Shown here: piece after piece, positions 16,515 through 23,683 of the stretch
Layout: every line of letters starts with the position of its first letter
Position numbering within the stretch: position 1 is the first letter of the stretch
Virus record (IMG/VR): IMGVR_UViG_3300017757_001866
Location: 1-32,251 of that record
DNA from: a virus
Direction: 5' to 3' (one strand)
Length of the DNA: 32,251 bases
Translations under genes and position numbers: made by a program
Notes under the pieces: model-generated
What the model saw: the letters and a program-made list of their open reading frames with translations, nothing else
The model's database searches: none
Told to the model about the DNA's origin: nothing

Positions 16515-16864
16515 TGAAGTCATTAAAAGAGTGGGATAATATAGACGAGAAGTGTGAAGAGTGTATATTCGAACATGAGAGTGAGCCTTTAGAAGAGGCT
16601 GAACATCAAGGTAAGAAAGTCACACTAAACAATCCTATGAGAACTCCAGGTGGACCTAAAAAGTTTGCCGTATATGTGAAAAACGAAACCGGTAATGTGG
16701 TCAAAGTCACATTTGGTGACCCTAATATGGAAATCAAAAGAGACGACCCTAATCGTAGAAAAAATTTCAGAGCCAGACACAATTGTGAGAATCCTGGTCC
16801 AAAAACTAAAGCTAGATATTGGTCTTGTTATCAATGGAGAAGCGGAGCAAAGGTAGACAACTAA
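16514..16864 (+). CDS. Cys/His/Arg-rich conserved phage protein with CTS-like N-terminus
   Basis: A 116-residue protein with GGAG at 16502-16505. Its start shares one base with the upstream stop. The first third is acidic (MKSLKEWDNIDE, then CEECIFEHESEPLEE). The second half is a compact segment: NPMRTPGGPKKFAVYVKN, VTFGDPNMEIKRDDPNRRK, then FRARHNCENPGPKTKARYWS, with two Cys and a His. This block recurs in marine T4-like phages and looks like a small folded domain, possibly zinc-binding. Function unknown. I-D-E (residues 10-12) and several later acidic sites could be prohead-protease targets, so an internal virion protein is plausible. Confidence 0.8.
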   Translation: MKSLKEWDNIDEKCEECIFEHESEPLEEAEHQGKKVTLNNPMRTPGGPKKFAVYVKNETGNVVKVTFGDPNMEIKRDDPNRRKNFRARHNCENPGPKTKARYWSCYQWRSGAKVDN

Positions 16865-16865
16865 A

Positions 16866-19394
16866 ATGAAAAAAATAAGCGCATACAGAAAGACATTCTC
16901 CGAGGCTTTACAACAAGTCAGAGAGCCTATTAACGAATTTAAAAAAATGACAGTCACATTCAAATCTATGGCTGATATGTCAAAGGCCTCAACTGACTTA
17001 GCAAAACAAGGTTTTACGATTGACGCAAAAGGTATGGTTATGAAAGTAGATGGTAAAGGTGCAGACCTTAACAAGTATGCTACAGACCTTAAAAACTTTT
17101 ATCATGCTTCAGTAAGAGCAGAGAGTTATGCCATTGATGAAAGCGCTGACGAAGATAATTACGACCCTATTACAGAGGCTTGTTGGGTAGGTTGGACTCA
17201 AAGAGGCATGAAAATGAAAGGTGGTAAACAAGTACCTAATTGTGTCAAAGAAGAAATGACAAATGAGGAACTTGAACAAGACTACAATGAAAATGTTGAT
17301 GATTATTTCAAGTCTAAACTAGACGCAAAACAAATTCAAAATTTAAAAACTGTATGGTCAAGAAAGAACGCAAGTGATATTACACCTGCTATCAAGAAAA
17401 TGCTTAAAGCAATGGATGTTCCAACACAACTTGCTATTAAACATGCAAACATCAATCAGATTTCAAAACTAATTGAAGAGAATGAAGACCTAATAGATGA
17501 AAATTTTAGTAAAGCACAACTAGATAAATTAGCCAAAGAGTATGAAAGCTTGAGAGGCAAAAGAATATCTATGGATAATGCAAACAAATTAAGAAAAATG
17601 TTTGACAAGATACCTGATAGTGCATTAAAAGATTTAAAGAACAAAAAGATACCTTTCTTATCAGCCATGGCATTATCAAGAATGGTACAAAAAGGAATGA
17701 AGTTAGAAGATTGGGTGCCTGCTTACGAAGATGTAATCAATGAGGGTACTGGTACTATTACTAATTTCAGAAACGATAGAGAAGTCACTAACATGATGTC
17801 TTTAGCAAAACAACACGGCGTCACAGCAACATTAGTTGGTTCTGGTGCAGGTGCAAAGGTTATGTTAAAAGGTAACATGAGAAAAATATTAGACATGCAA
17901 TTAGCCGCTCAAAGAAACGGTCTAAAAGCTGAAGAAATATTATTTGTAGAAGTAAAAGAGGAAGAAGAACTACCTAAAAAGGTTGCTAAGAAGAATGAAC
18001 CTGACCAAATTGCTGATACAGAAACGAAAAAAGAAGGTGGTGACGCAGAGAAATTAAAGTCTGAACTTGAAAAGAAAGACGCAGAAATCAATGCTCTAAA
18101 AACTAAAGCAGAGACAGAGAAAGCTAAAGTTGCCAAAAAAGAAACAGAGAAGTTGGTAAATCCAGAAACTGGTGAGCCATTACTTCAAGTTGGTATTGCA
18201 TACAAACATCTTAAAGATAAGATGATGAAACAAAAAGAAGCCGTTAAAGAAATGTGGGAAGAAAATCTTAATGAATTTTCAACTCAACAAATTAAAATGG
18301 CATATGGTATCTTAAATGACCCTAGATATAAACAAGGTAATTATTCAGGTGCAGTTAAGGCTATTGAGAAACTTGCAACAGGTTTATCTAAACATAAAGA
18401 TGTTGCTAACGCATTAAAAAGAGCAAATGAAGCCTATGAAAATATGTCAAAAGATAAAGCATATGCAATTGGTATGTCAACTGCTAAAAAGAAATTCAAT
18501 GATGAAAAACCATTAGAGAAATCTACTATCAAAAAAGGACATGAGATTGCTGATAAACTTCTAGGTAAGAAAGAAGATTTAGACGCACAACCACAAGACA
18601 AAGATGTTAAGTCAAAAGATGGTACTCAACCTAAAAAGTATTATAAAAATTTATCAAAAGATACTAAAGACAGTAGAGCAAATCACTTTGCTAAAAAAGA
18701 TACAACTAAAAACGATAACAGTCCAGCACCTGGTGATAAAGACGCAGAAACAAAACCGTCTCAATTCACACAAAAGTACAAGAAGATGTATGGTGAGGGT
18801 AAGATGTCACAGATTGACGCCATGCAAAAAGATGGTAAGTCATCAAGTGAGATTGCTAAGTTAATGAAGTTACCGTTGAGAGTGGTAAAATCAATTCTTG
18901 GAGAACATGTTGAACATCCTGCTAAACAGATGTTCGAACAAATAGAAGGATTGAAAAACAAAGCAGAAAAATCTGGAATGTCATACGGTATTCTAAAAAA
19001 AGTTTACGATAGAGGCATGGCCGCTTGGAGAGGTGGACACCGACCAGGTACTACACAGCAACAATGGGCTTTCGCTAGAGTAAATTCATTCATAACAAAA
19101 TCCTCTGGAACATGGGGTGGTGCAGATAAAGATTTAGCTGCTAAAGTAAAAGGTGAGAGTTTAGAAGAAGCAAGTCTATATGCTTTTAAAGAATATGAAC
19201 CATCACAATCTTATGAAGCAAGTAGAGATATGAAAAATGTTGAAGACGCAATTAAAAGAGCGGGTGGTAGAATTAAAAGTAAAGAAAAACCTACACAAAG
19301 AGAACCAAATGCTTCATTTGAAATTGAAACAGGTAATCCTAATGCAGTTAAAGCTGCTATTAAAAAGGCAGACCCCGAATTTAATGTAGATTAA
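16866..19394 (+). CDS. Large multidomain internal/virion-associated protein with DUF5824/DUF5872-like C-terminal part
   Basis: An 842-residue lysine/glutamate-rich protein. Modules in order: a basic start (MKKISAYRKTFSEALQQVRE); a small alpha/beta unit (25-75); EACWVGWTQRGMKMKGGKQV near 104-123, a Cys-containing motif frequent in marine phages; a helical part (130-290); a second alpha/beta unit (about 295-350); a coiled coil (about 385-430); and a region with KKVYDRGMAAWRGGHRPGTT (about 710-730) matching the DUF5824/DUF5872-type motif, followed by FARVNSFI. Linkers end in I-D-E (212), I-N-E (293), L-N-E (470) and L-E-E (768), fitting prohead-protease sites. Function unknown. Confidence 0.85.
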   Translation: MKKISAYRKTFSEALQQVREPINEFKKMTVTFKSMADMSKASTDLAKQGFTIDAKGMVMKVDGKGADLNKYATDLKNFYHASVRAESYAIDESADEDNYDPITEACWVGWTQRGMKMKGGKQVPNCVKEEMTNEELEQDYNENVDDYFKSKLDAKQIQNLKTVWSRKNASDITPAIKKMLKAMDVPTQLAIKHANINQISKLIEENEDLIDENFSKAQLDKLAKEYESLRGKRISMDNANKLRKMFDKIPDSALKDLKNKKIPFLSAMALSRMVQKGMKLEDWVPAYEDVINEGTGTITNFRNDREVTNMMSLAKQHGVTATLVGSGAGAKVMLKGNMRKILDMQLAAQRNGLKAEEILFVEVKEEEELPKKVAKKNEPDQIADTETKKEGGDAEKLKSELEKKDAEINALKTKAETEKAKVAKKETEKLVNPETGEPLLQVGIAYKHLKDKMMKQKEAVKEMWEENLNEFSTQQIKMAYGILNDPRYKQGNYSGAVKAIEKLATGLSKHKDVANALKRANEAYENMSKDKAYAIGMSTAKKKFNDEKPLEKSTIKKGHEIADKLLGKKEDLDAQPQDKDVKSKDGTQPKKYYKNLSKDTKDSRANHFAKKDTTKNDNSPAPGDKDAETKPSQFTQKYKKMYGEGKMSQIDAMQKDGKSSSEIAKLMKLPLRVVKSILGEHVEHPAKQMFEQIEGLKNKAEKSGMSYGILKKVYDRGMAAWRGGHRPGTTQQQWAFARVNSFITKSSGTWGGADKDLAAKVKGESLEEASLYAFKEYEPSQSYEASRDMKNVEDAIKRAGGRIKSKEKPTQREPNASFEIETGNPNAVKAAIKKADPEFNVD

Positions 19395-19408
19395 GGTTTT
19401 TTTATATT

Positions 19409-19903
19409 ATGAAAGAAGTGGTACGGCATTGTTATGCAAAAGGTAATGTAATATATAAAAGTAGAATTTTAAAATACAAACCTTTTCCATATAAAATGAT
19501 ATATCATGTGATGGATTTGATACAAGAAAATTTGACACCTGAACTATTAAAAGGTAGAAAAAAAGTAATGTATCCTAATGATGTAAACAATGTAAAGTAT
19601 TATGGACATTGTTACCATGCGTCACAAGCTTTATATTATTTAATTGATACTGACAGCTTAATAGGTGTTAGTGCAAAAGATTATAGAGGTGAAAAACATT
19701 GGTGGTTACAAGACGGTAATCAAATCTTTGATGTAACCTCTGAACAATATTTCTCGGTAGATAAAAAACCACCTTGGAATACTGGTAAGAAAACAAAATG
19801 GTATGGTTGGCAAGAAAGACCTCAACAAATATCATTAAATTTAATGACTAGCGTTTTGAAAGATAGACTAGTTAAAGACGAAACAGTAAATAAAGGAAAC
19901 TAA
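19409..19903 (+). CDS. Transglutaminase/papain-like Cys-His-Asp fold protein
   Basis: A 164-residue protein. The arrangement YGHCYHASQALYYL (C68), then EKHWWLQD (H97), then FDVTSEQY (D108) gives a Cys-His-Asp triad in the order and spacing of transglutaminase-like and NlpC/P60-type hydrolases. It is a motif-level inference, not a family match. The N-terminal 60 residues are basic. The ribosome site is weak, and the gene is separated from the previous one by a short T-rich stretch. It could modify a host or capsid protein, or be an inactive relative; the sequence does not tell which. Confidence 0.75.
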   Translation: MKEVVRHCYAKGNVIYKSRILKYKPFPYKMIYHVMDLIQENLTPELLKGRKKVMYPNDVNNVKYYGHCYHASQALYYLIDTDSLIGVSAKDYRGEKHWWLQDGNQIFDVTSEQYFSVDKKPPWNTGKKTKWYGWQERPQQISLNLMTSVLKDRLVKDETVNKGN

Positions 19904-19904
19904 A

Positions 19905-20240
19905 ATGTCATATTTAAATCATAAACCAGGTTCTTTGGAAGAGATTATCAAAGAGAAATCACAACACATGAACGATAGTGCTTATCAAGACCTGTTTAAA
20001 AAAGAACTACAAAAAGCTGGTAAAGGTATCGGTGCAATGTCTAACGCAGAAAAGACAGCATTCTTTAATAAATTAGATAAAATGCACAAAGGTAAGAACG
20101 AAGATACTAGAGATATGGTGAGAGAACCAGATGAGAAGACTAAAAAAGAAGCAGAACAAAATAAGAACAAAAAAACTACTGATACTGGTTCAAAACCTAC
20201 TGAAATAGATACAAAACCAGAGATTTCTTACAACAAATAA
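19905..20240 (+). CDS. Small charged phage protein, possible virion-associated
   Basis: A 111-residue protein that follows the previous stop with a one-base gap and has GGAAAC upstream. It begins MSYLNHKPGSLEEIIKE, has a helical motif FKKELQKAGKGIGAMSNAEK with AFFNKLDKMHKG, and ends in a K/E/T-rich low-complexity tail. The FxxxLxxxGK...EKxxFFNxLD pattern recurs in marine T4-like phage virion genes, but I cannot assign a function. Its position in the internal-protein block makes a virion-associated role the first guess. Confidence 0.75.
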   Translation: MSYLNHKPGSLEEIIKEKSQHMNDSAYQDLFKKELQKAGKGIGAMSNAEKTAFFNKLDKMHKGKNEDTRDMVREPDEKTKKEAEQNKNKKTTDTGSKPTEIDTKPEISYNK

Positions 20241-20262
20241 GCAAAAAAGGTGTTTTTTTCGC
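20241..20262 (+). terminator. Weak A/T-tract hairpin terminator
   Basis: GCAAAAAA-GGTG-TTTTTTT-CGC forms a small A:T stem with a G:C base and a bulged C. It directly follows the stop at 20240 and precedes the -35 at 20263, a compact terminator-promoter junction. The stem is weak, so efficiency is doubtful. Confidence 0.45.
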
Positions 20263-20291
20263 TTGCCTTATGTGTAACCTTGTGTTATAAT
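20263..20291 (+). promoter_or_regulatory. sigma70-type promoter (TTGCCT-17-TATAAT)
   Basis: TTGCCT at 20263-20268 and TATAAT at 20286-20291 with a 17-bp spacer and TGt extended -10. Transcription would start near 20298, ahead of the nucleotidase ATG at 20318 and its AAAAGG. This isolates the HAD gene from the virion block. Confidence 0.6.
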
Positions 20292-20317
20292 ATAGTCATA
20301 ATAAAAAAGGATACACT

Positions 20318-20803
20318 ATGAAAAATTTACCAAGAATATACCTCGATATGGATGGTGTTCTATTTGACTTTGTAAAGAACATTGAAAAGACTACTGGTCT
20401 TACAATTGACCAATGGACTAAACTTGGTAGAAAAGAGCGATGGGACCCAATCATTGCTAACAAGAAATTTTGGTCAGACGGACCATGGTTAGCAGAGGGT
20501 AAGAAACTATTTGCCTTTGTCAAGAAATACAATCCACATATATTAAGTGCATATGTAGAACATGCTCACGACCCTAATTGCATTCCAGGCAAGAAGAAGT
20601 GGGCTATGAGAAACACTGGAATACCTAGTAATAAAATCAATCTAGTAATGAGAAGTCAGAAAAAGAACTATGCAAGTCCTGGTTCTATACTAATTGATGA
20701 TTACGAGAAGAATACCAAAGAGTTTACCCAAAGAGGTGGAACTGGTATTACATTCAAAACTGCCTCACAAACCATTTCCGAGTTGAAAAAACTAGGCTTT
20801 TAA
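20318..20803 (+). CDS. HAD-superfamily 5'(3')-deoxyribonucleotidase-like phosphatase
   Basis: A 161-residue HAD-fold protein. Motif I is YLDMDGVLFDF with nucleophile D10 and acid D12. Motif II is ILSA (S77), a Lys in the KINLV/SQKKNYA stretch gives motif III, and ILIDDYEKN with D127 and D128 is motif IV. The overall layout resembles the NT5C family, which removes phosphate from deoxynucleoside monophosphates. Such enzymes adjust nucleotide pools in phage infection. It has its own early-type promoter and sits upstream of a late-promoter gene, so its timing should differ from the next gene. The phosphatase call is good; the substrate is inferred. Confidence 0.87.
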   Translation: MKNLPRIYLDMDGVLFDFVKNIEKTTGLTIDQWTKLGRKERWDPIIANKKFWSDGPWLAEGKKLFAFVKKYNPHILSAYVEHAHDPNCIPGKKKWAMRNTGIPSNKINLVMRSQKKNYASPGSILIDDYEKNTKEFTQRGGTGITFKTASQTISELKKLGF

Positions 20804-20813
20804 ATTTCCCCCT

Positions 20814-20821
20814 TATAAATA
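20814..20821 (+). promoter_or_regulatory. T4-type late promoter TATAAATA
   Basis: Exact match to the T4 late box in the gap before the structural-like gene at 20878; the expected start near 20828 gives a leader of about 50 bases with AGGGAGAG before the ATG. The best placed of the four late boxes. Confidence 0.75.
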
Positions 20822-20877
20822 GTAGTACGATATTAAAAATTGAGTACCTATTTAACAACTAAAAGGGAGAGAATAAT

Positions 20878-21159
20878 ATGTCAAGTTGGGGAATTACAGA
20901 CAACGCCGCTAACAGTCCATTATGGGCAGCTGCAAGTCTTAAAGTAGAGGGTAGTACCTCTAATAGAACTGCTTTATTTGAAAACGCTTCTGCTGGTACC
21001 TTTATTACAGGTGCTACGCATGGTTTATTCAATTATGCAGACAACGAAACACAATCAGGTGCTATCGCACATGTCGGTTGGAATTTAAAAACAACTGGTT
21101 CAGGTGGTAGAGCAGGTAGAGTACAATATACTACTCTAGTTGCAATGTCTGGTTACTAA
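20878..21159 (+). CDS. Small structural-like virion protein
   Basis: A 93-residue protein with few charged residues, rich in Gly, Ala, Ser, Thr and Asn, beginning MSSWGITDNAANSPLWAA. Its C-terminal GWNLKTTGSGGRAGRVQYTT is a pattern I associate with small marine T4-like phage structural proteins. It is framed by an exact late promoter and a strong hairpin, with a strong AGGGAGAG ribosome site, so it should be produced separately and in quantity late in infection. No catalytic motif. A capsid decoration or tail component are both possible. Confidence 0.8.
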   Translation: MSSWGITDNAANSPLWAAASLKVEGSTSNRTALFENASAGTFITGATHGLFNYADNETQSGAIAHVGWNLKTTGSGGRAGRVQYTTLVAMSGY

Positions 21160-21170
21160 TAAGTAAAATC

Positions 21171-21200
21171 GTATAGGCGGCTCCTCGGGGTCGCCTATAT
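21171..21200 (+). terminator. Strong hairpin (terminator or 3' stabiliser)
   Basis: TATAGGCG (21172-21179) pairs perfectly with CGCCTATA (21192-21199), and the loop side adds CTCC/GGGG partial pairing. It starts 12 bases after the stop at 21159. The downstream bases are AT-rich without a long T-run, so it may act as an mRNA-end stabiliser as much as a terminator. Confidence 0.7.
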
Positions 21201-21216
21201 ATTATTAATAAAGTGA

Positions 21217-21252
21217 TTGCGTCAACTGGCGCAAGTAGAATTCCCGAAAGGG
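21217..21252 (+). other. Structured 5' leader (two small hairpins)
   Basis: TTGCG (21217-21221) pairs with CGCAA (21230-21234). CCC-GAAA-GGG (21243-21252) forms a three-pair stem with a GNRA-type tetraloop just before AAAGGAG. They lie in the leader of the gene at 21268. Confidence 0.4.
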
Positions 21253-21255
21253 TTT

Positions 21256-21262
21256 AAAGGAG
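21256..21262 (+). promoter_or_regulatory. Ribosome site deciding the 21268 start
   Basis: AAAGGAG lies five bases before ATG 21268, favouring that start over in-frame upstream alternatives. Confidence 0.75.
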
Positions 21263-21267
21263 AAAAA

Positions 21268-21729
21268 ATGGCAGATAAGAAAATAACACAGTTAACTGAC
21301 CTTGGCTCAGCCTTGGCTCAGGCAGACTTGTTTCACATTGTGGACGACCCAAGTGGAACACCAATCAACAAATCAGTAAGTGCAGAAAATGTTTTCAATA
21401 ACATTCCTACATGGATTGGTTTAAAACAAGCTTCACAAGCTATCACAGGTGATGGTTCAACAGTAAGTGCAATTAGTGTATCGGAATCAATTACAGAGGT
21501 AGTAGCAACATCAGCTGCTGCTCCTTGTACATTGGCAAACGGCGATAACGGTCAAATCAAAACAATCATTAATACTTCAGCAAGTGGTACAAATGATGTA
21601 GTGATTACACCAACTTCATTGAATGGTCACACTACTATTACATTAAATGCTCCAGGCGAAACGGTAACTTTAATGTATAAGAACTCAAACTGGAATATCA
21701 TTGCAGGCCACGGTTACACAGTAGCCTAA
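21268..21729 (+). CDS. Virion/tail-fiber-like protein
   Basis: A 153-residue, low-charge protein starting at ATG 21268 (MADKKITQLTDLGSALAQAD). This opening (K-x-T-x-L...ADLF-IVDD) is typical of N-terminal segments of phage tail-fiber or head-fiber proteins. The rest is repetitive, Thr/Ser/Asn-rich and predicted beta (SAISVSESITEVVATSAAAP). A final GETVTLMYKNSNWNIIAGHG resembles the end of short beta-helical fiber tips. It follows the small structural-like gene and lacks its own late box, so it may depend on readthrough from 20814. Head-fiber or tail role is inference. Confidence 0.75.
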   Translation: MADKKITQLTDLGSALAQADLFHIVDDPSGTPINKSVSAENVFNNIPTWIGLKQASQAITGDGSTVSAISVSESITEVVATSAAAPCTLANGDNGQIKTIINTSASGTNDVVITPTSLNGHTTITLNAPGETVTLMYKNSNWNIIAGHGYTVA

Positions 21730-21743
21730 TTAGGAGATAAATT

Positions 21744-21965
21744 ATGATTGATTTAGAAACATTACAAAATGAAAAGGCACTATTGAAAACTGAATTTGAT
21801 AAACTAAATGCAGAGATAAAAAAGGTTGAATATGATTTAGGTACTATGAGAGCAAACTTAAATGCTTTACATGGTGCTGTTCAACAGAATGATAAGTTTA
21901 TTAATATGTTGAAACCTAGTGATGACGAAGAAGCCTTAAAACAAAGTGTGGCGGAAGTTAAGTAA
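21744..21965 (+). CDS. Short coiled-coil protein
   Basis: A 73-residue protein with an AGGAG ribosome site. Residues 5-48 show heptad-like leucine spacing (LETLQNEKALLKTEFDKLNA), followed by a short acidic tail. No domain is recognised. It sits directly before a block of genes with CTS-like starts, and may be an assembly or scaffolding accessory, but nothing in the sequence proves it. Confidence 0.7.
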   Translation: MIDLETLQNEKALLKTEFDKLNAEIKKVEYDLGTMRANLNALHGAVQQNDKFINMLKPSDDEEALKQSVAEVK

Positions 21966-22097
21966 ATGAAAAAATTTAAAACTTATATAAATGAAAAAGT
22001 TTTAGAAGACTTCGAGGAAGATAATGTCAAACCTGAAAAGGCAGATAAAGAAACCGAGAAGAAAGAAAATAACGAGGAAAAAAATGAAAACATTTAA
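21966..22097 (+). CDS. 43-residue peptide with CTS-like start
   Basis: A small ORF starting at ATG 21966, immediately after the preceding stop. The product begins MKKFKTYINE|K, ending in an I-N-E site, followed by an acidic, lysine-rich tail (KVLEDFEEDN, then E/K/N repeats). Its 3' end overlaps out of frame with the start of the next gene. After cleavage only about 33 highly charged residues would remain, like a small internal peptide. The ribosome site is poor, which is why confidence is moderate. Confidence 0.5.
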   Translation: MKKFKTYINEKVLEDFEEDNVKPEKADKETEKKENNEEKNENI

Positions 22098-22527
22098 ACA
22101 GCATATCAAAGAAGACCATCAAGGTAAATATGGTGCTGGGCAAGTGGGTACAACGACAAGTGTATCACCCGAAGATAGTAATATCGGTGCTCACAACATT
22201 GACAATCCTGATGTTCTTAAAAAAGTAAATGCTTTTGTAGGTGCAGTAGGCAATCAAGAATATATGAATTGTGAAGCGGCTGTTAATCAACTACGAGAAA
22301 AATTACAAACAATTGGTTTAAGCTTTGAAGTCCCTGCTATTAAAGAGGACAAAGGTACAATCAATTTAGAAGTGACACAATTCGGCGGAAGATTTGGTAA
22401 AGACATTGACGGTTCCGATATTAATGATGACGGTATTTCTCATAGAAAAGAGGGCGGCCTAAAATTGCAAGTGCAATACGAAACATTAAGTACAGGAACA
22501 TCTAAAGTCTTTGCAAAGTTAGTTTAA
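22084..22527 (+). CDS. Hypothetical protein with CTS-like N-terminus
   Basis: A 147-residue protein. I choose ATG 22084, which has GAGGA (22074-22078) five bases upstream, over more upstream in-frame starts. It opens MKTFKQHIKE|D with an I-K-E site, then a Gly/Ser/Thr-rich linker. The middle (DVLKKVNAFVGAVGNQEYMN) is helical, and the end contains beta-like segments (LEVTQFGGRFG, KLQVQYETLSTG). No domain is recognised. It belongs with the other CTS-like proteins. Confidence 0.75.
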   Translation: MKTFKQHIKEDHQGKYGAGQVGTTTSVSPEDSNIGAHNIDNPDVLKKVNAFVGAVGNQEYMNCEAAVNQLREKLQTIGLSFEVPAIKEDKGTINLEVTQFGGRFGKDIDGSDINDDGISHRKEGGLKLQVQYETLSTGTSKVFAKLV

Positions 22528-22546
22528 TCTAACAGAGTAAAGTGAA

Positions 22547-22909
22547 ATGTTCAAAGAGATAAACAATGAGAATTGGTTATTATATGCACAACACACATAT
22601 GATAACCCGACTTTAGAAAAAGAAGTCGAATTTTATGATGACTTGAAGAGGTTTAAATACCTCAAAAGGTTATTTCGTAGATATAAAATAACCCATGAGA
22701 TGAAAATTCGTTTGGTATTAAACCATATCGTTGTATTATCTAATGTGTTTGGTGTAGAAGGAGCAATAACGCTATTGTTATTTAAGATAGATAAAGAATA
22801 CTGGCCGATTTTAAAAGCTATATTTAATTATCTTGACTATCTATACCCACATGAATTTATTGACATGGAAGCAGATAGAAATACAGAGGAAATGTTAACA
22901 CAATTATGA
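22547..22909 (+). CDS. Conserved hypothetical protein (helical, 120 aa)
   Basis: A 120-residue, all-alpha looking protein, rich in Tyr, Phe, Lys and Leu. Segments such as RFKYLKRLFRRYKITHEM and IRLVLNHIVVLSNVFG recall proteins of marine T4-like phages that I cannot name. It starts at ATG 22547, and its stop overlaps the next gene's ATG by four bases. Translational coupling with the next gene suggests they act together. No catalytic residues are evident. Confidence 0.8.
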   Translation: MFKEINNENWLLYAQHTYDNPTLEKEVEFYDDLKRFKYLKRLFRRYKITHEMKIRLVLNHIVVLSNVFGVEGAITLLLFKIDKEYWPILKAIFNYLDYLYPHEFIDMEADRNTEEMLTQL

Positions 22910-23382
22910 GTAGAGCAATTGATTTTTTAATAACTTATCGTGTTGTCAAAATGCTGGTAACTCCGTTTGAAAAAACAGAGGCATTTAAAAGAGGCATTAT
23001 AGATAAAGATGGTAAGACATTGAGACCTATGAAGACCATTAAAACTGGTTCAGATAGAAAACATTATACTATGCTTCATAGATTTGTATTTAATCTGAAA
23101 AGAATATTGAGAAAGGCCGGTCTAGGCAGTAGATTAGGAACTTTTGGTGTTGCATTAGCATTACTTATCAAAGAAGATAAACAATATGCTGATTACAAAG
23201 ACGCCATAGAGAGTGCCATCATAAAGCATTTAAAAGAAGAAAATCTTTATGATGAAATTTTAAACGAAGTTAGAGAAATACCAGAGATAAACGCAGAGCC
23301 ATATATGACTTGTTTCGGCATAGACATATATGAAAAAGACGGCGAACTGGTTTCGGAGTACGATTATGCCAAAGCATTATAA
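22906..23382 (+). CDS. Conserved hypothetical protein (158 aa)
   Basis: A 158-residue protein starting as ATGA overlap with the previous stop. The N-terminus (MSRAIDFLITYRVVKMLVTP) is followed by a basic central part (SDRKHYTMLHRFVFNLKRIL). An acidic C-terminus ends EKDGELVSEYDYAKAL. I recognise the general look from marine T4-like genomes but not a function. The central basic helices could bind nucleic acid or membranes. Confidence 0.8.
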   Translation: MSRAIDFLITYRVVKMLVTPFEKTEAFKRGIIDKDGKTLRPMKTIKTGSDRKHYTMLHRFVFNLKRILRKAGLGSRLGTFGVALALLIKEDKQYADYKDAIESAIIKHLKEENLYDEILNEVREIPEINAEPYMTCFGIDIYEKDGELVSEYDYAKAL

Positions 23383-23683
23383 AGAAATGATTGATGAAAT
23401 AATTAATAAGATGAGTGAAGACGCCCCAGCTAATTCTGTTGCAGGTGGCGGTGTTGACATGAATCCAAATGGTAAAAAACCAAAAGAAAAAAAACCTGAC
23501 ATTCTTAAAAGACTTGGTAAAAACATCAAAGAGAACAATGATAATAACAATGTTGTTTTAAAAGGTGTATTAGATAAGATTACCAAGATAGAAACCGCCA
23601 TAGATGGCGAAGAACAAAAGATAGAGTTTGTTGAAGATGTTGAAGAGTACAAAACCTTTAAAGATAAATACAACAATGACTAA
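23366..23683 (+). CDS. Small charged protein, possible internal protein
   Basis: A 105-residue protein. ATG 23366 with GGAG at 23355-23358 (seven bases) is preferred to in-frame upstream starts; it overlaps the previous gene by 17 bp. It opens MPKHYKEMIDEIINKMSE|D and contains PANSVAGGGVDMNPNGKKPK, a Gly/Pro-rich linker. The rest is charged and helical. The N-terminus has I-D-E and M-S-E, similar to but looser than the MKxFK CTS-like pattern. Confidence 0.7.
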   Translation: MPKHYKEMIDEIINKMSEDAPANSVAGGGVDMNPNGKKPKEKKPDILKRLGKNIKENNDNNNVVLKGVLDKITKIETAIDGEEQKIEFVEDVEEYKTFKDKYNND

